NCBI GenBank assembly: GCA_025526915.1
Contig: JAHLKH010000136.1
Location: 1-64,000, forward strand
Length of the DNA: 64,000 bases
Direction: 5' to 3'
Source of the DNA: Entophlyctis helioformis
Taxonomy: Eukaryota > Chytridiomycota > Chytridiomycetes > Chytridiales > Chytriomycetaceae
In this document: positions 26,371 to 37,229 of the stretch, piece by piece
Layout of the letters: every line of letters begins with the position of its first letter
Position numbering within the stretch: position 1 is the first letter of the stretch
Position numbers and translations under genes: made by a program
Notes under the pieces: model-generated
Databases searched by the model: none
Told to the model about the DNA's origin: nothing
Seen by the model: only the letters and a program-made list of their open reading frames with translations

Positions 26371-28314
26371 CACGCGGCGTGTCAGTCACACACTGGGCAT
26401 CACCATCCGGCCGGTCGATCCGTGCATACCTCGTTTGGCTGGATGGCTTGGATCGCCCAGTCCAAGCCCGGCCGATTTGGGGAGCACTCGGATCTCGCCC
26501 CTCCCGCCATGGTTCTCCACAAGCCGACGGTCAAAGTTGCCGCGTATCACAACCACATCGCGCCGATCCTCGCCCTCATCATCGCCTTCTCCTTCGCCCT
26601 CGTCGTCGCTCATCCCGCCAGGAATCCGTAGCGTACCTGGTGTGCGTGTGCGTCGCCCAGCGGACCGACCCACACCTGCGCTCGTGCGCCACCCATGCGT
26701 GGCGCCAACCGAAGTGCCTGCGCGGCTCGACATGCCACTGCGGCCCATGCCGGACGTCACGCGCGACCAGTTCCGAGCAGGCGTGCCTGGCCCATTGACC
26801 ACGGCGCTCGACAACCCGGACCGTGTTGGACGCCCTGTGCTGCACCGCGTCGTTGCAGCTGTATGCGTCGGTCCTGTCTGTGACATACCGCCGGTCATGG
26901 CATTGGCATGCACTCCGACTCGCTGGTTGGGCATCTGGCCGCCGTCAAGACGCGTATCTCCGCCAATAACGCCAACGCCTGCCCCACCACCACCACCACC
27001 ACGCTGACGGCCCTTGTCGCCAGTCCCGCATCCAGGCACGGACAAATGCAGCCGCCGCAGCAGATGTACCATCTTGTCATCCACTTCCAGTATCCCGCCG
27101 AGCCCGCTGCCGATCCTCCCGCCGGCACTCCGGTCCATGACCGCGTCGCGCTGGTCCATCGTGTGCACCCGCGCGCGGCCGTGCACCATCTGCATCACGC
27201 GCTGGATGGACCCCGCTGACGCGGACACGGTCGTTGCCACCCGGTGCACCGTCGGCCGGTACGATCCTGGAGGCGCATCGAACCCGCGCCACAGCACGCG
27301 GTCAAGCGCGTCGGGTGTCGGTGCGGCGATGGGCTGGAACCATTCCGTGGTTGGGTAGAGCGTCGGTCCGCCCATCCCAACTCCCACTCCGACTCCCACT
27401 CCCATCCCTGCTCCGACTCCCGCTGTCGCCGGCTTGTCTGCCTGCGGTAGTGGCGGCACGTCGATCACGACAACGGCTGCTGATGCTGCTGCTGCTGCTG
27501 TCGGTGCTGCTGATCCTTGTTGCTGGTCCATGGACTCTGGCTGCGACGCTAGCATCTCTGCCGACAGAGTGTCCAGCCCCCCGCTGCCAAGCGCTGCGGT
27601 GCCGCCATCCACATCCGCGTCAACGCTCCCCACAACAGCAGAGCCGGCACTGTCTCCGATCCCTGCGTCCGCGCCGTCGCTGCCATCACTGCCGCCGCTG
27701 TCGCCCGTGTTACTGCTGCTGCCCGTCGCGACTGGACGTGCCGTGTCAAACAGCGCCGGCGACGAGAAGCTGGCGGTCGTCTCCGCATACCACCTGCCAC
27801 CACCACCACCACCACCACCACCGCCACCGATGTTGTCGTCCAGCACAGACGTCGACCCGCCAACACCCGTCGTTCGCGGCCGATGCAACGGCGGCAGCAT
27901 CCCTCCACGCGCACCACCACCACCACCACCACCGCTCACAGCATTCGGTGGCGCTGAATGCGGCGGGACAGTTGTCGGTACGGCTGCAGTGACGCCTGTA
28001 GTGGCGGTCGCTGGCTGCCCAGCCGGGATCGCGGCAACGGGCTTGGCCGTTGCGGATGCCGACAGCGGTGCGACGAGCTTCTTGGAGCCGTCGTAGATGA
28101 TCGGGTAGTGGAGCGACGACTGCCAAACGAGCGTGAGCATGAGCGTGTGTGAGCGTGTGTGAGCGTGGAGATACGCCAGCAAGTGCAAGTGCCTGCGAGC
28201 GGCTTGCGCAATCGCTGCGTGCCCAGTGCGGCGTACCTCTGTCACGGGCAGCGTCCGCCGCTTGACGGGCGTCAGACGGAACCGTGCTCGCGCCTCCTGC
28301 CGACTGCTGGGCAT
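25572..28314 (-). CDS. Unrecognised low-complexity protein with His-rich C-terminus
   Basis: I do not recognise this protein. Four exons can be seen: from ATG 28314 (MPSSRQEARARFRLTPVKRR) to about 28238; about 28117-26430; about 26330-26132; and about 26050-25572. Introns are GT-AG, and the third acceptor follows a (TG)n tract. The first residues and the start of exon 2 (SSLHYPIIYDGSKKLV) look conserved. The bulk is Gly, Ala, Ser and Pro rich with runs of Gly. Near the end of exon 2 is an acidic block followed by DVVVIRGNFDRRLVENHG. The last 90 residues form a probable helix (QSISVGIHRLVNRSMQELVH) ending in a His/Met-rich tail (MMMHHEDHDHGGHHRHM) that could bind metal. It lies 69 bp downstream of NOP9 on the same strand. 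Confidence 0.55.
26341..26375. repeat. (CA)n microsatellite inside an intron
   Basis: CA dinucleotides with a CGCA interruption lie in an intron of the 25.6-28.3 kb gene. On the coding (minus) strand this is a TG tract upstream of the acceptor GGACAG. The same arrangement is seen at the last USP7 intron. Confidence 0.85.
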
Positions 28315-28382
28315 GCTGGTCCAGTGGCCGGTCGCAACCCTGTAAATGACGTAACGTGTCGGAAACCTCCCCGAAATTCATT

Positions 28383-31182
28383 TCAATTTGGATGCAAACA
28401 ACGCGTCGATCTCATCCATGGCGGGTTCTTGCGCTTCTTCTTCTTCTTCTCGCCGCCCTCGGGGACGCCACCGGCATCGTCGGCCGCAGCCGCCGCCGCA
28501 ACGCCCCCACCACCAGGCGCGCTCCGCATCTCCATTGCCATCTCGCGGCGCTTGATTTCGGCCTGCTGGCGCTCGACCCACTCGTCGCGGCGCTTCTTGT
28601 ACAGCTCGACCTTGCAGTTGCGCAGAATAAACTTGGCGTGGAAGTTGGCCGCCAGCGACGTCATCTTGTCCGCCAGCTCCTGCGCAATCGTTTCCTGTGC
28701 GCACAACACCAACCAACGTCAAGCCAAGTCAGCCCACTCCTTCTCACTAGCTGATGCGAGCCGTGTCCGTGTCTCACCCGCATGTCCATGTTCGACACGG
28801 CCCAGCACTTGTCCACGAGATGGCTGCCGTACTTGTCGCTCGACAGCTCCACAAAGCGTCCAAAAAAGTTGCGCACAAGGCGACGCTGCGTGCGCAGCGC
28901 GAGCGTGTGGCTCGCCAGAATGGCTTCCACAACACGCGACGCGATCGGGTCGAGTGCCCACTTGAACAGCGACTCGGGCTCCATGGCCATGATGCTCTCG
29001 ACACACAGCTTGGCGTTCTCGGGCGTGAACGACGCGACATGCTGCAGCATCAGCGCACCCTGCAGGCTCGGCGCCAGATCCAGCACCTCGTATTTCTGTT
29101 ATCCACGCAGACACGCAAGCATCCCAAAGCATATCCGCCACGTCAGCACACTTCTCGCCAGCCCAGCACCAGCTGAACCTCCGCCTTACCTCGTAGGTCG
29201 TCATGAGCAGAATGACCGAGGCGCATTTCTTCATCTTGGCATCATCGCCTGCCGTGTGCACAGCCGCAAACAGCGCCTTGAGCACACGCTTCTGGCACGC
29301 GGGCACGCGCGAGCACGCCTCGATCGTCTTGACGACAATGCCGGCACGGCTGCGGAACAGCATGCGCTCCATCTCGGGCTCGATAATGTCCAGCAGCGCA
29401 TCCAGCTGCGTCTGGTCAGACACCTTGTCGAGCACGCGCTGGATGACAAAGTTGGCCAGCGGGTGGTTGCACAGCTCAAGGAACCGCGGGCGGATGTGCG
29501 TCTCAAAGAGGCCGGCAAACGCCATGGCTGACGATTTGGCCACGAGCTTCTCGGCAAGGTGCGAGCCGACCTGGTGCTCAATGAGCATCTTGAAGAAATC
29601 GCCGTCCTTGAGGAACGCGGGCACGAGGGTCGTGCTGGCGTGCGGGATCTCGAGCAGCGTCTGGAGCACGGGGTTGGCGACCGGGTGCGTGGCCATGATA
29701 CGCAGGTCCGCGTCCTGGAGGTTCGCCGTGAGCGAGTCGACAATGGACGTGAGCAGGGCCGCAAACGACTCGGGCGTGCGACGCTTGACGCCGGGCTTCT
29801 TTGCCTGCAGTTCAACCCGACAATGCACGAATGAGCCAGTCTGTGCAAGCCGCCGTCACCAGCAAGCCAGCCACATACCACAAATGCATTGTTGTGGTTC
29901 TTGTTGTACTTGCTCGACTTTTTGCTGCGAATGCTCGAGTCGTCGGCAAGCGACTCGCCCGACAGCACGTTGAGCAGCGTGCGAATGACATGCGACGCGT
30001 ACGGGTCCAGCAGCAGTCTCGACCACTCGCCATCGCACTCGCCGCAGAGCGCCACAAGGATCTTCTCCATCGACGGCAGCTTGTTGCGCCACTCGATCTC
30101 CTCGGCATCCAAGTCGTCCTCGTCCATCGTCTTCTCGAACCCGGCCACCTCGCCGTCCACCTCGCGCTCAACGACATCGGCCGCCAAGAGCAGCAGCGTC
30201 TGCACCACGTGCGACGCAAACTGGTGCGTCACCAGTCGCCGAAAGTCGCCGGCAAAGCGATAGGCCTGCGACCGCACCTGGATGTCGCTCGACCCGCGCA
30301 GCAGCTTCTCCAGGATACGCGATCCCTCAAAGTCGCCTGCAATGGCAAGCTCCTTGCCCTTGAGCTCGGCATATGCGTTTTGGATAAATAGTTGCATGTC
30401 TGTCAAGCAGCCGTTGCGTCAGCTCCCCCTCAGCCAGAGTGGTGCACAACCTCGCATCCTTGCTGCATTCGGCACCCAAAACACTCACCGTCCGTCGTCT
30501 CAAACTCTTGCTCCTCCATCAGCTTCTCCATATGGCGGAAGTACTCGCGCAGCTCGTTGTCCGCAACCGGCAGCGCATTGGGATCCACGTCCGGGAATCC
30601 AGCCGTGCCCGTACCCGTGCCCGTGCCCGTCGACTCTCCAAACGGAATCGATCTCGTCACCGTCGGCTTGGGCTGGCTCTTCTTGGCCTGCACCCGCGCA
30701 AGCATCTCCGCTTCCTGGCGCTTCAGAAACTCGCTGTGCGGATCGGCCGCTGCGACTGCCGGCTTCGTGTCCTCGTGGTCGTCGGCATCGTCGTCGCGGG
30801 CTGATCGGCCGCGCTTGCTGCGACGAGTGCGCTTGGCCGGCCGGCCATCGTCACCGTCCTTCTCGTCGTCACCACCACCACCAGCAGCAGCAGCGGCAGC
30901 ATGGCTCGTCTCCTCCTGCTGCCTCTTCTTGGTCTTTTTGGGCCGCGCATCCGCAGCATCCACAGCATCCGTCGCCCGAGACCCAACAGTGTCAATCATA
31001 ATAGGGAGTGGCTTGACGTCAATGTCGTTGTCGTTGCCGTTGGCTCATGCGTCGTTGCCGTCGTTGTCGCTGTGCTGCTCGCCGACCACTGGCTTGCCGT
31101 CCTTGGTCTGGCGAGCCTTCTTGCCGCCACGACGGCCTCGCTTCTTGGTACGGCCGGCTGATCCTGCTGCTGCGACCTGCAT
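28383..31182 (-). CDS. NOP9: Pumilio-repeat nucleolar protein Nop9
   Basis: Nop9 is a U-shaped Pumilio-like RNA-binding protein needed for 18S rRNA maturation. The frame begins with a basic stretch (RTKKRGRRGGKKARQ) typical of its N-terminus, then an acidic/Lys linker, then NELREYFRHMEKLMEEQEFE and, across a GT-AG intron, MQLFIQNAYAELKGKELAIA and FEGSRILEKLL. Puf-like helical repeats follow: ASHVVQTLLLL, YASHVIRTLLN, HPVANPVLQTLLE, VGSHLAEKLV, LANFVIQRVLDK, GSHLVDKCW and AKFILRNCKVELYKKRRDEW. The C-terminus is Lys-rich. Two oddities: an in-frame TGA at 31044-31046 separates the basic N-terminus from the rest, so translation may start at the ATG at 30999 or the base may be wrong; and the usual Arg/Gly content of the N-terminus is preserved on the far side of that stop. 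Confidence 0.88.
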
Positions 31183-31360
31183 TCTCTGTTTGTGCGTGGC
31201 CAGCGAGGCATGCCGTGATCGGCTCGAGTCAGCAGCCTGCATGGACGGCAAGCGACGACGCACATCCACGAGCAGTCCGCTTACAGGGCTGTGAACGGTC
31301 GTGAACTGTCTGAACGGTCGTGGGTTGATTGCCCAAAAAAGAAAAAAGATGCGAATGAAG

Positions 31361-31386
31361 TCACGTGACGTGATGTGGCACGTGAC
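31361..31386. promoter_or_regulatory. Paired CACGTGA E-boxes upstream of NOP9
   Basis: TCACGTGA (31361-31368) and CACGTGAC (31379-31386) lie about 180-200 bp upstream of the NOP9 N-terminal ATG. CACGTGA is the binding site of bHLH factors of the Cbf1/USF class. The same octamer recurs in the KDM5/CAF-1 promoter at 60.74 kb. Function is inference. Confidence 0.5.
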
Positions 31387-31593
31387 TTGAGTGCAAGGTG
31401 GCTGGGATGGCTGGAAGCTGTCTGGATGCTGGCTGGATGCTCGCTGGATGCGCGGTGTGCCAGATCTGGTATTCACACGGCCCAGACATGGCGTGGAAAC
31501 CGTGCCGCAACGGTTGTCAGGGCGATTTATTGACAGTGCAGGCAGACATATTGGTTGGTGGGTTGGGCGGGCGGAGGACGTGGCTGGCGACAC

Positions 31594-32261
31594 TCACTTC
31601 ATCTTCTCGACAATCTCCTCAATGAGCGTGGCCTTGACCATGCCCTTGTTCTTGGTTGACTTCCGCTTGTCGACGCTCTTGTCCGAGGTGCGCATGTCGT
31701 TGGTGACAATGTACGCCTTGCCGACAACGTGGTCGTTGCCAATGACGGCCTTTTTGTCGAGACGGCCAATGAGCGTGCCGACCTTCTTGCCCTCAATGAC
31801 GTGGACGTTGAAGCACTCTTCGCCGTCTGCAGAAGCGCCAGAGGGATGCCAGAAGGGATGCCAGTGGGGATGCCAGGAGGGACGTTGAGAGGGATGCCGA
31901 TGGCGCGATGTGTCGTCGACGTGGTGGTGACATGGCCGGTCGCGTGATGTCGTGTGATCAGGAGGCGCGACCAATGCATGAACGCGGACGATGGCCAGAT
32001 GAGCAAGCGAGAGCAGGCAGGCAGGCAGGCAGGCAGGCAGCACAAACACGAGCGGGTCAGCGACCAGGGCATGGCAGACGGCAGAGATTGGCGCAGGGGC
32101 GAGGGGGGCAACGCACCCTTGAGAGACTTCTTGACGACAACGACCGAGCCAGAGTGCAGCGTCTCCTTCTGGTCCACGGGCACAAAGTCGTCCACTTCCA
32201 CAACCTCGATTTCGGATGGCGGCTGGTTCTGAGCAAGCAGCTGCTGGCCAAGCTTTGACAT
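31594..32261 (-). CDS. A1: small conserved protein, one of an inverted gene pair
   Basis: I do not recognise this protein. Two exons, 32261-32117 and 31826-31594, give 125 residues. Exon 1 encodes an amphipathic start (MSKLGQQLLAQNQPPS), an acidic strand region (EIEVVEVDDFVPV) and HSGSVVVVKKSLK. Exon 2 continues with ECFNVHVIEGKKVGTLIGRL, DKKAVIGNDHVVGKAYIV and a Lys-rich C-terminal helix. The alternation of short beta strands suggests a small barrel; the VGTLIGRL...AV part loosely recalls HIRAN-type barrels, but this is weak. The gene lies 55 bp downstream of the CLC gene on the same strand. Its partner A2 (41604-42254, +) is nearly identical in the middle, including the intron, but not at the first 25 codons or near the C-terminus. 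Confidence 0.8.
32016..32042. repeat. (GCAG)n run in the A1 intron
   Basis: About five to six copies of GCAG lie in the intron of A1. A related (TGCC)n run lies in the A2 intron near 41828-41850. The flanking part of this intron (31830-31930) also holds a 15-bp minisatellite of GGGATGCC-type units, with more copies than in A2. Confidence 0.8.
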
Positions 32262-32316
32262 TGGTTTTGTTGATCGATCTGAGGGAAAGCATAAACTGGC
32301 CACTCACAATGACAGT

Positions 32317-35300
32317 TCATTGCTGGCGAGGGTGGGAAACCGGGGCCGGGTGGAGCAGGTGGGAGGCGGCAGCAGTGCGCTGTGCGTCCTTGCTGGAGAG
32401 AAAGACGAGCAGCCGCTTCTTGTGGATGATGCCCACGTATCTGCCCTCGGTCACGACCGACAGAGTGCGGACGCCGAGCTTGACAAACAGCTCCAGCACG
32501 AGCTCGATGGACGTGTGTTCAGACACGGTCAGCGGCATCTGGCGTTTCCAGGGTCACAATTGATCAGTCAGTCAGCCAGCTAGCCAATATGCTGCTCGGC
32601 ATAGCGTGTCGTGTCGACTTACTTGATCGACCCACTGTGAGATGTCGACGGGCTTGGCGGTCGCACGGCGCCGTCGCGCGCTGCCGTGGCTGTCTGACGT
32701 GTCTGCACCAGACTCGACCGATGAAAGCGACGACAGCGATCCCCGCGACCTGAGCAGCGCATCCACGCCAATACCGCTGCTCGTGTTTGTCGTGTACGTC
32801 GTGTTTGTCGTCGTGGTCGTTGCCGTTGCTGCTGTAGCCGTGCTGTTGTTGAGGCCGCCTTGTAAAGGCATATCAGGATGGCGGCGATCTGCTGCCCCGC
32901 CCGTCTTTGACGCAGGCGATGCTCCTTTCGGTGACGTCGGACCATGGTCAAAGAGCACCGGACTCTCGAGCACAGGCGATGTTGTCATCACAGACGGCAC
33001 AACGCGGACGCTCTGCTGCTCGTTTCTTGAACCAGCCTCGCCGTCGGTGGATCGCACGACCTGCAGGTTGTGAATGACAATCGTGCGCATCTGGCTGTCT
33101 GATCCTCGACGGTTGAGACTGCCTGTGCTGCCATCGGGCCGGATGGCAGAGCCATGCTCCGCATCATCAGATGCTGCCTGGGTGTCAAGAGCGGCGGTCG
33201 ATGTGGACATTCGCGAGCGGCGCTTGACAACACTCAAAGCGTGTTCCAGCTCAGTGTGTGCAATGAAACCGACGAGGATGCCATTGGCTTTAAGCACCGG
33301 AAGACCAGAGTCCTTGGACGCAAACGTTTGCGCTGTCGTCGCGTCAATATCCATTCTGGCCACCCCAAGCGTGTTGATGTGCAACCCACGCGTGCATGCA
33401 CAGCCATGACTTACACAGGACTTGCAGTTTCCGCTCAATGTCAGCGACCGTGTACACGACATCCACCGACAGCGTCTCGCCGCCGCGGATCATCATGTCG
33501 CCGGCTGTGATGGACGGCTCCATCACGAGCGACGTGCGTTTATGGTTGAGGTACGGGTAGCCGCTGCGCTCAATGACGACATCGTAGATGGATGCGTGGC
33601 TGAATGCGTCGCCGACCCATTTCGCCACCATGATGCTGACCATGAGTGGCAGAACATACGTCAATGCACCGGTGAGCTCGAACATGATGATCGTCAGAGA
33701 GACGGTCATGCGTGTCACTCCGCTCAATGCTGCTGCCGCTCCGACCATGGCGTAGACGCCTGGAATGATGCATTCTTTGCCATCTTCGCAGAACCAAAAC
33801 ACTGGATGGTCTGGATAAAGTCTGTCGGTGCCGTCGTTGTGGCGGGTCAGGCAATCATGGAATGGCATTGGCGTCGTGGCACGAAGGGACTCACTGTTGC
33901 ATGTAGAGACCAAAAGTGGCAACCACGCGGCCGGCGCACGCTCCAACGACCATGGACGGCACAAAGATGCCGGCTGGCACGCGGATGCCAAACGTGATGA
34001 TCATCAGGCCCAGCTTGATGAACATGGCGACAATAAGCCGCAGCAGAATGTCTGGATACTCCGACGTGTGGCACAAGAGGTCTTCCTTTGCTGGATGTGC
34101 CTCACACTCGCTGAACAGACTCGCAACCAGTTCGCCATTGCCAGTTCTGTCCATGCTGTGGCATCAGCAGACTAGCCTCTGCACCAGCAAGCGACAAGAA
34201 TGGCATCATACCTGGTTAGAGGAAAGATGTAGCTCAGTGCGCTGGTTGCCAGCGCAATTGTAAACACTTCCAGCACGGGATGCTTGGGTATCCACGTCTT
34301 GGACTTGAACTTTGCCAGAAACGTCGTGCATCTGATAAATAACGCGCCAAACAGTCCCTGATATGCATAAGGACAGATCGTAGTGAGCATGGCGTCTCAG
34401 GAAGCAGCGCACATCTTGAAGAGCAGCGTACACCAAAGATGCCCAGAACAAAAAACGGAATAAGCTCCATGGGATGCCACTGCTTGTCGTACGTGACCTG
34501 GAACATGACAAGCTTGCCAGTCCCCAGAGGATTAATGAGCTGAGCAACCAAGCAGTGTCAGTCACACCATCATGGGCAGCCATGCATCCATCTGTGCGAA
34601 ACCACCAACCTTGAGTGTCACCGCAGCAATGAGAGCACAATAGAAACTCCGCCACATGGTCTTGAGTGGAAAGTAGTACGAGACTTCCTCGAGAGAGAAC
34701 AACACGCCGCCAATCGGTGCACCAAAAGCCACAGAGACACCTGCTGCGGCCGCTGCCGACATGATCTCGCGGCGCTTGCCTTCGTTTTTGGAGTACTTGA
34801 CAAACAGGCGTGACATGACGTTGCCGATCGAGCATGTGATGTGAACAAGCGGCCCTTGCATGCCAATGACAAGCCCAGACGCGATCGAGAATATCTGGCC
34901 ATCATGCCACGCGTCAGTCTTTGCACACATGCCCTTATGCGAGACGCTGGGGAACCTACCAAACCGATTGTCTTGGTGACCAGTGTGCGCACACCAAGGA
35001 ATCCACGGATGACAAAGCCGCCGAGAATGGTCTTGACCTCGGGCACTCCAGAACCGCCTGCAGGGAAGAGGACCTTGCGAGCAGGCTGCGACGAGAGTGT
35101 TGTCAGCGACACGGCGCGTGCAGGCATCCCGCGAGTTGCGCTTGCTGTTCTGGCCATGCTCGCGCCATTTCCAGCCGTGTTCGTCTGGCCAACAGTGCCG
35201 CCTGGCGTGGCAGCCGGAGGGCTTGCAACAGACCCGAGGGACCCAATGCTCCCCAGACTATCCAAGGTTCGCGCGCTGCTGGTGCTGCTGTTAAAGCCAA

Positions 35301-37066
35301 ACGGGAACCTGCCCGTCCAGCTGTACTGCGCAACCGATTCCAGGCAGTCGTCGCTGCGGCTGCTTCTCGGGCGTCTTTGGCGATCGTTTCGGGATCCACC
35401 GGCGACGTTGCACTCCACATGACAAACATGGCCGAGATGACAGCAAATGCCACGCTCACGGCAACGTAGAGCGTGTACGAGATCGTGTACGAGAGAGCAG
35501 GATCCATCCCATCTGACACTGTCGAATTAATGCGAGCAGCCAAGGTGTCGATACTGACGCTGCTGTTGGGGAGGATGCCGTCCATGGCGGTTGTGTTTCC
35601 GGGAAAGTAGCCACCGAGACGCGATGGCCATGTGATCCAGTCTTGCGTGCACTGCGAATGACGCAGCATGATGTGGGTTGAGCAGTAGCCGTACTTGAGA
35701 TCATTCAGCCACGAGTAGCTGACGTCGATAAACGACGCAACGGCACCGACAGCACGCCTGTGCGGATGTCCATAGGGTTGCGGCGTAAGTGGCAGACAAG
35801 GGCGACTATGCTTTCAAATGACCCACCAATGATTGTCAATACGATCCATGCTTGAACAGCATCAATGTGTTTGAGCATGCGGCCCAGCAATGACGTTCGG
35901 CTGCGGATTCCGTTCATGCGGACTCGTTCTTTGACGTGATCGTGGATCCAGTCTGAGCGCAAGAGCAGCATCCATGTCAGCGTCATCGTCAGGGCAAGCC
36001 AAGCAAACCAAACACTCACCAATGGTTGTGTAGTCCTCGTACCAGACACGCATTCCACTGTTGACGGCATTGCCATACTCGTCATAAACACCGCTGCGGC
36101 GCCGCGAGAGCGGCAGCCATTTCAAATGCCGTGTCCGTCTGAACCCTCTGCGCTCTCCGTCTTCGGTGTGCTCATCGTCAGACGCATCCTCGTCCATCTC
36201 GTCAAGCGCACGATAGTCGCCGCTCCACGACCGACGCGCAGGCGATGCAAGCCGGCCAGGCACGAGCCGGCGGCCAGATGCTATATCAGGCGTGGATCCC
36301 GTCGCAGCAGCAGCCGAGATGCTGTCCTGGAACCGCAGGCCGCGTCGCGCGACGGCCCTGCACCGGCACCTGCTGGCTTCGATGTCCTTGCATACGGATT
36401 GAGCCGCGACGTGAATGCGAGCGGTGACCATGAATGCCGCTGCGTTGCATGTGGCAGCGCGGGCCCTTGCCGCTCGGGTGATCTCGAGCTGCTCCCTTCC
36501 TGGCCGTCGTCCCGCAAGAGTGGGCTGTGCGGCCAGTGTCAGCATCCCACACGCACAAACGCTCGACTTTACGATCGCCTGCTCGCTTACCTGGTCTCGG
36601 GAGCAGAGTCGTACTCGCTGTCCGTGGCGACGTGAATGGCTGTCGACTCTGCCGCTGCCGGATGGCTGCCCTTCAGTCTGCCCTTGCCCTTGACCTTGAA
36701 CAGCGACGCTGCTGCTGATGTGCTGCTGCCGCCGCCGCCGTGGCCATGGGCGGGCTGCACTGCCGACCTGCCCCACACACGGCGAGATCCAGCCGACGAA
36801 GATGCTGCTGGCGGCTGGCCATGAGGGTCTTGTGTTGGCAAAGGCGAGCCAGACGAGCCATGAGCCGGAGCAGATGAATACTGCTGGTCATGCGGGTCTG
36901 TATGCTCCTGTTCGTCTGCAAGGTGTTGCTGATGCTGATGCTGATGCTGATGCTGATGCTGGTGGCTGTGATGGTGCCGGTTGGACGACCATGGCCAGCG
37001 CACCTTGCGGCTCTCCTTTCCGGGAGACGGCGGCGGCTGAGACGGCGACGACGGACGGCCAGCCAT
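32317..37066 (-). CDS. CLC-family chloride channel/transporter with C-terminal CBS domains (Gef1/ClC-3-5 type)
   Basis: A multi-exon gene from ATG 37066 (exon 37066-36591) to stop 32317. The N-terminus is Ser/Pro rich with a His-Gln repeat, then [16 protein letters not shown] leads to the first helix. CLC landmarks in order: [20 protein letters not shown] (anion-binding loop), [15 protein letters not shown] (normally GKEGP), [57 protein letters not shown] and [20 protein letters not shown]. Two CBS domains follow, the last ending at 32317, with a long Ser/Thr-rich insert between them. Such proteins move chloride in the Golgi/vacuole system or exchange it for protons. The external gating Glu is Gln here (CAA, 34856-34858), while the internal proton Glu in SLEEVSYY is kept. 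Between 35340 and 35420 the coding frame changes without a clear intron. Confidence 0.87.
36922..36962. repeat. Hexanucleotide CTGATG repeat coding for His-Gln
   Basis: About six copies of CTGATG (minus strand CATCAG) encode a His-Gln dipeptide run in the CLC N-terminus. It lies in the predicted cytosolic leader and is likely length-variable. Confidence 0.85.
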
Positions 37067-37229
37067 CGGATTGTTTGGGTCGGGGCAACCGTCCGACCAA
37101 CCGTGACGAGAGCGGCTTTCAAACTCCGCCCGCTGGTCCACTGGGCAACGCGTCGAAAACATCAAGGTGGATGCAGATGTGTGTGTGTGCAAGGCGCATG
37201 TATTGGTTGGCGTTTCAAGGGCGGCCGTG

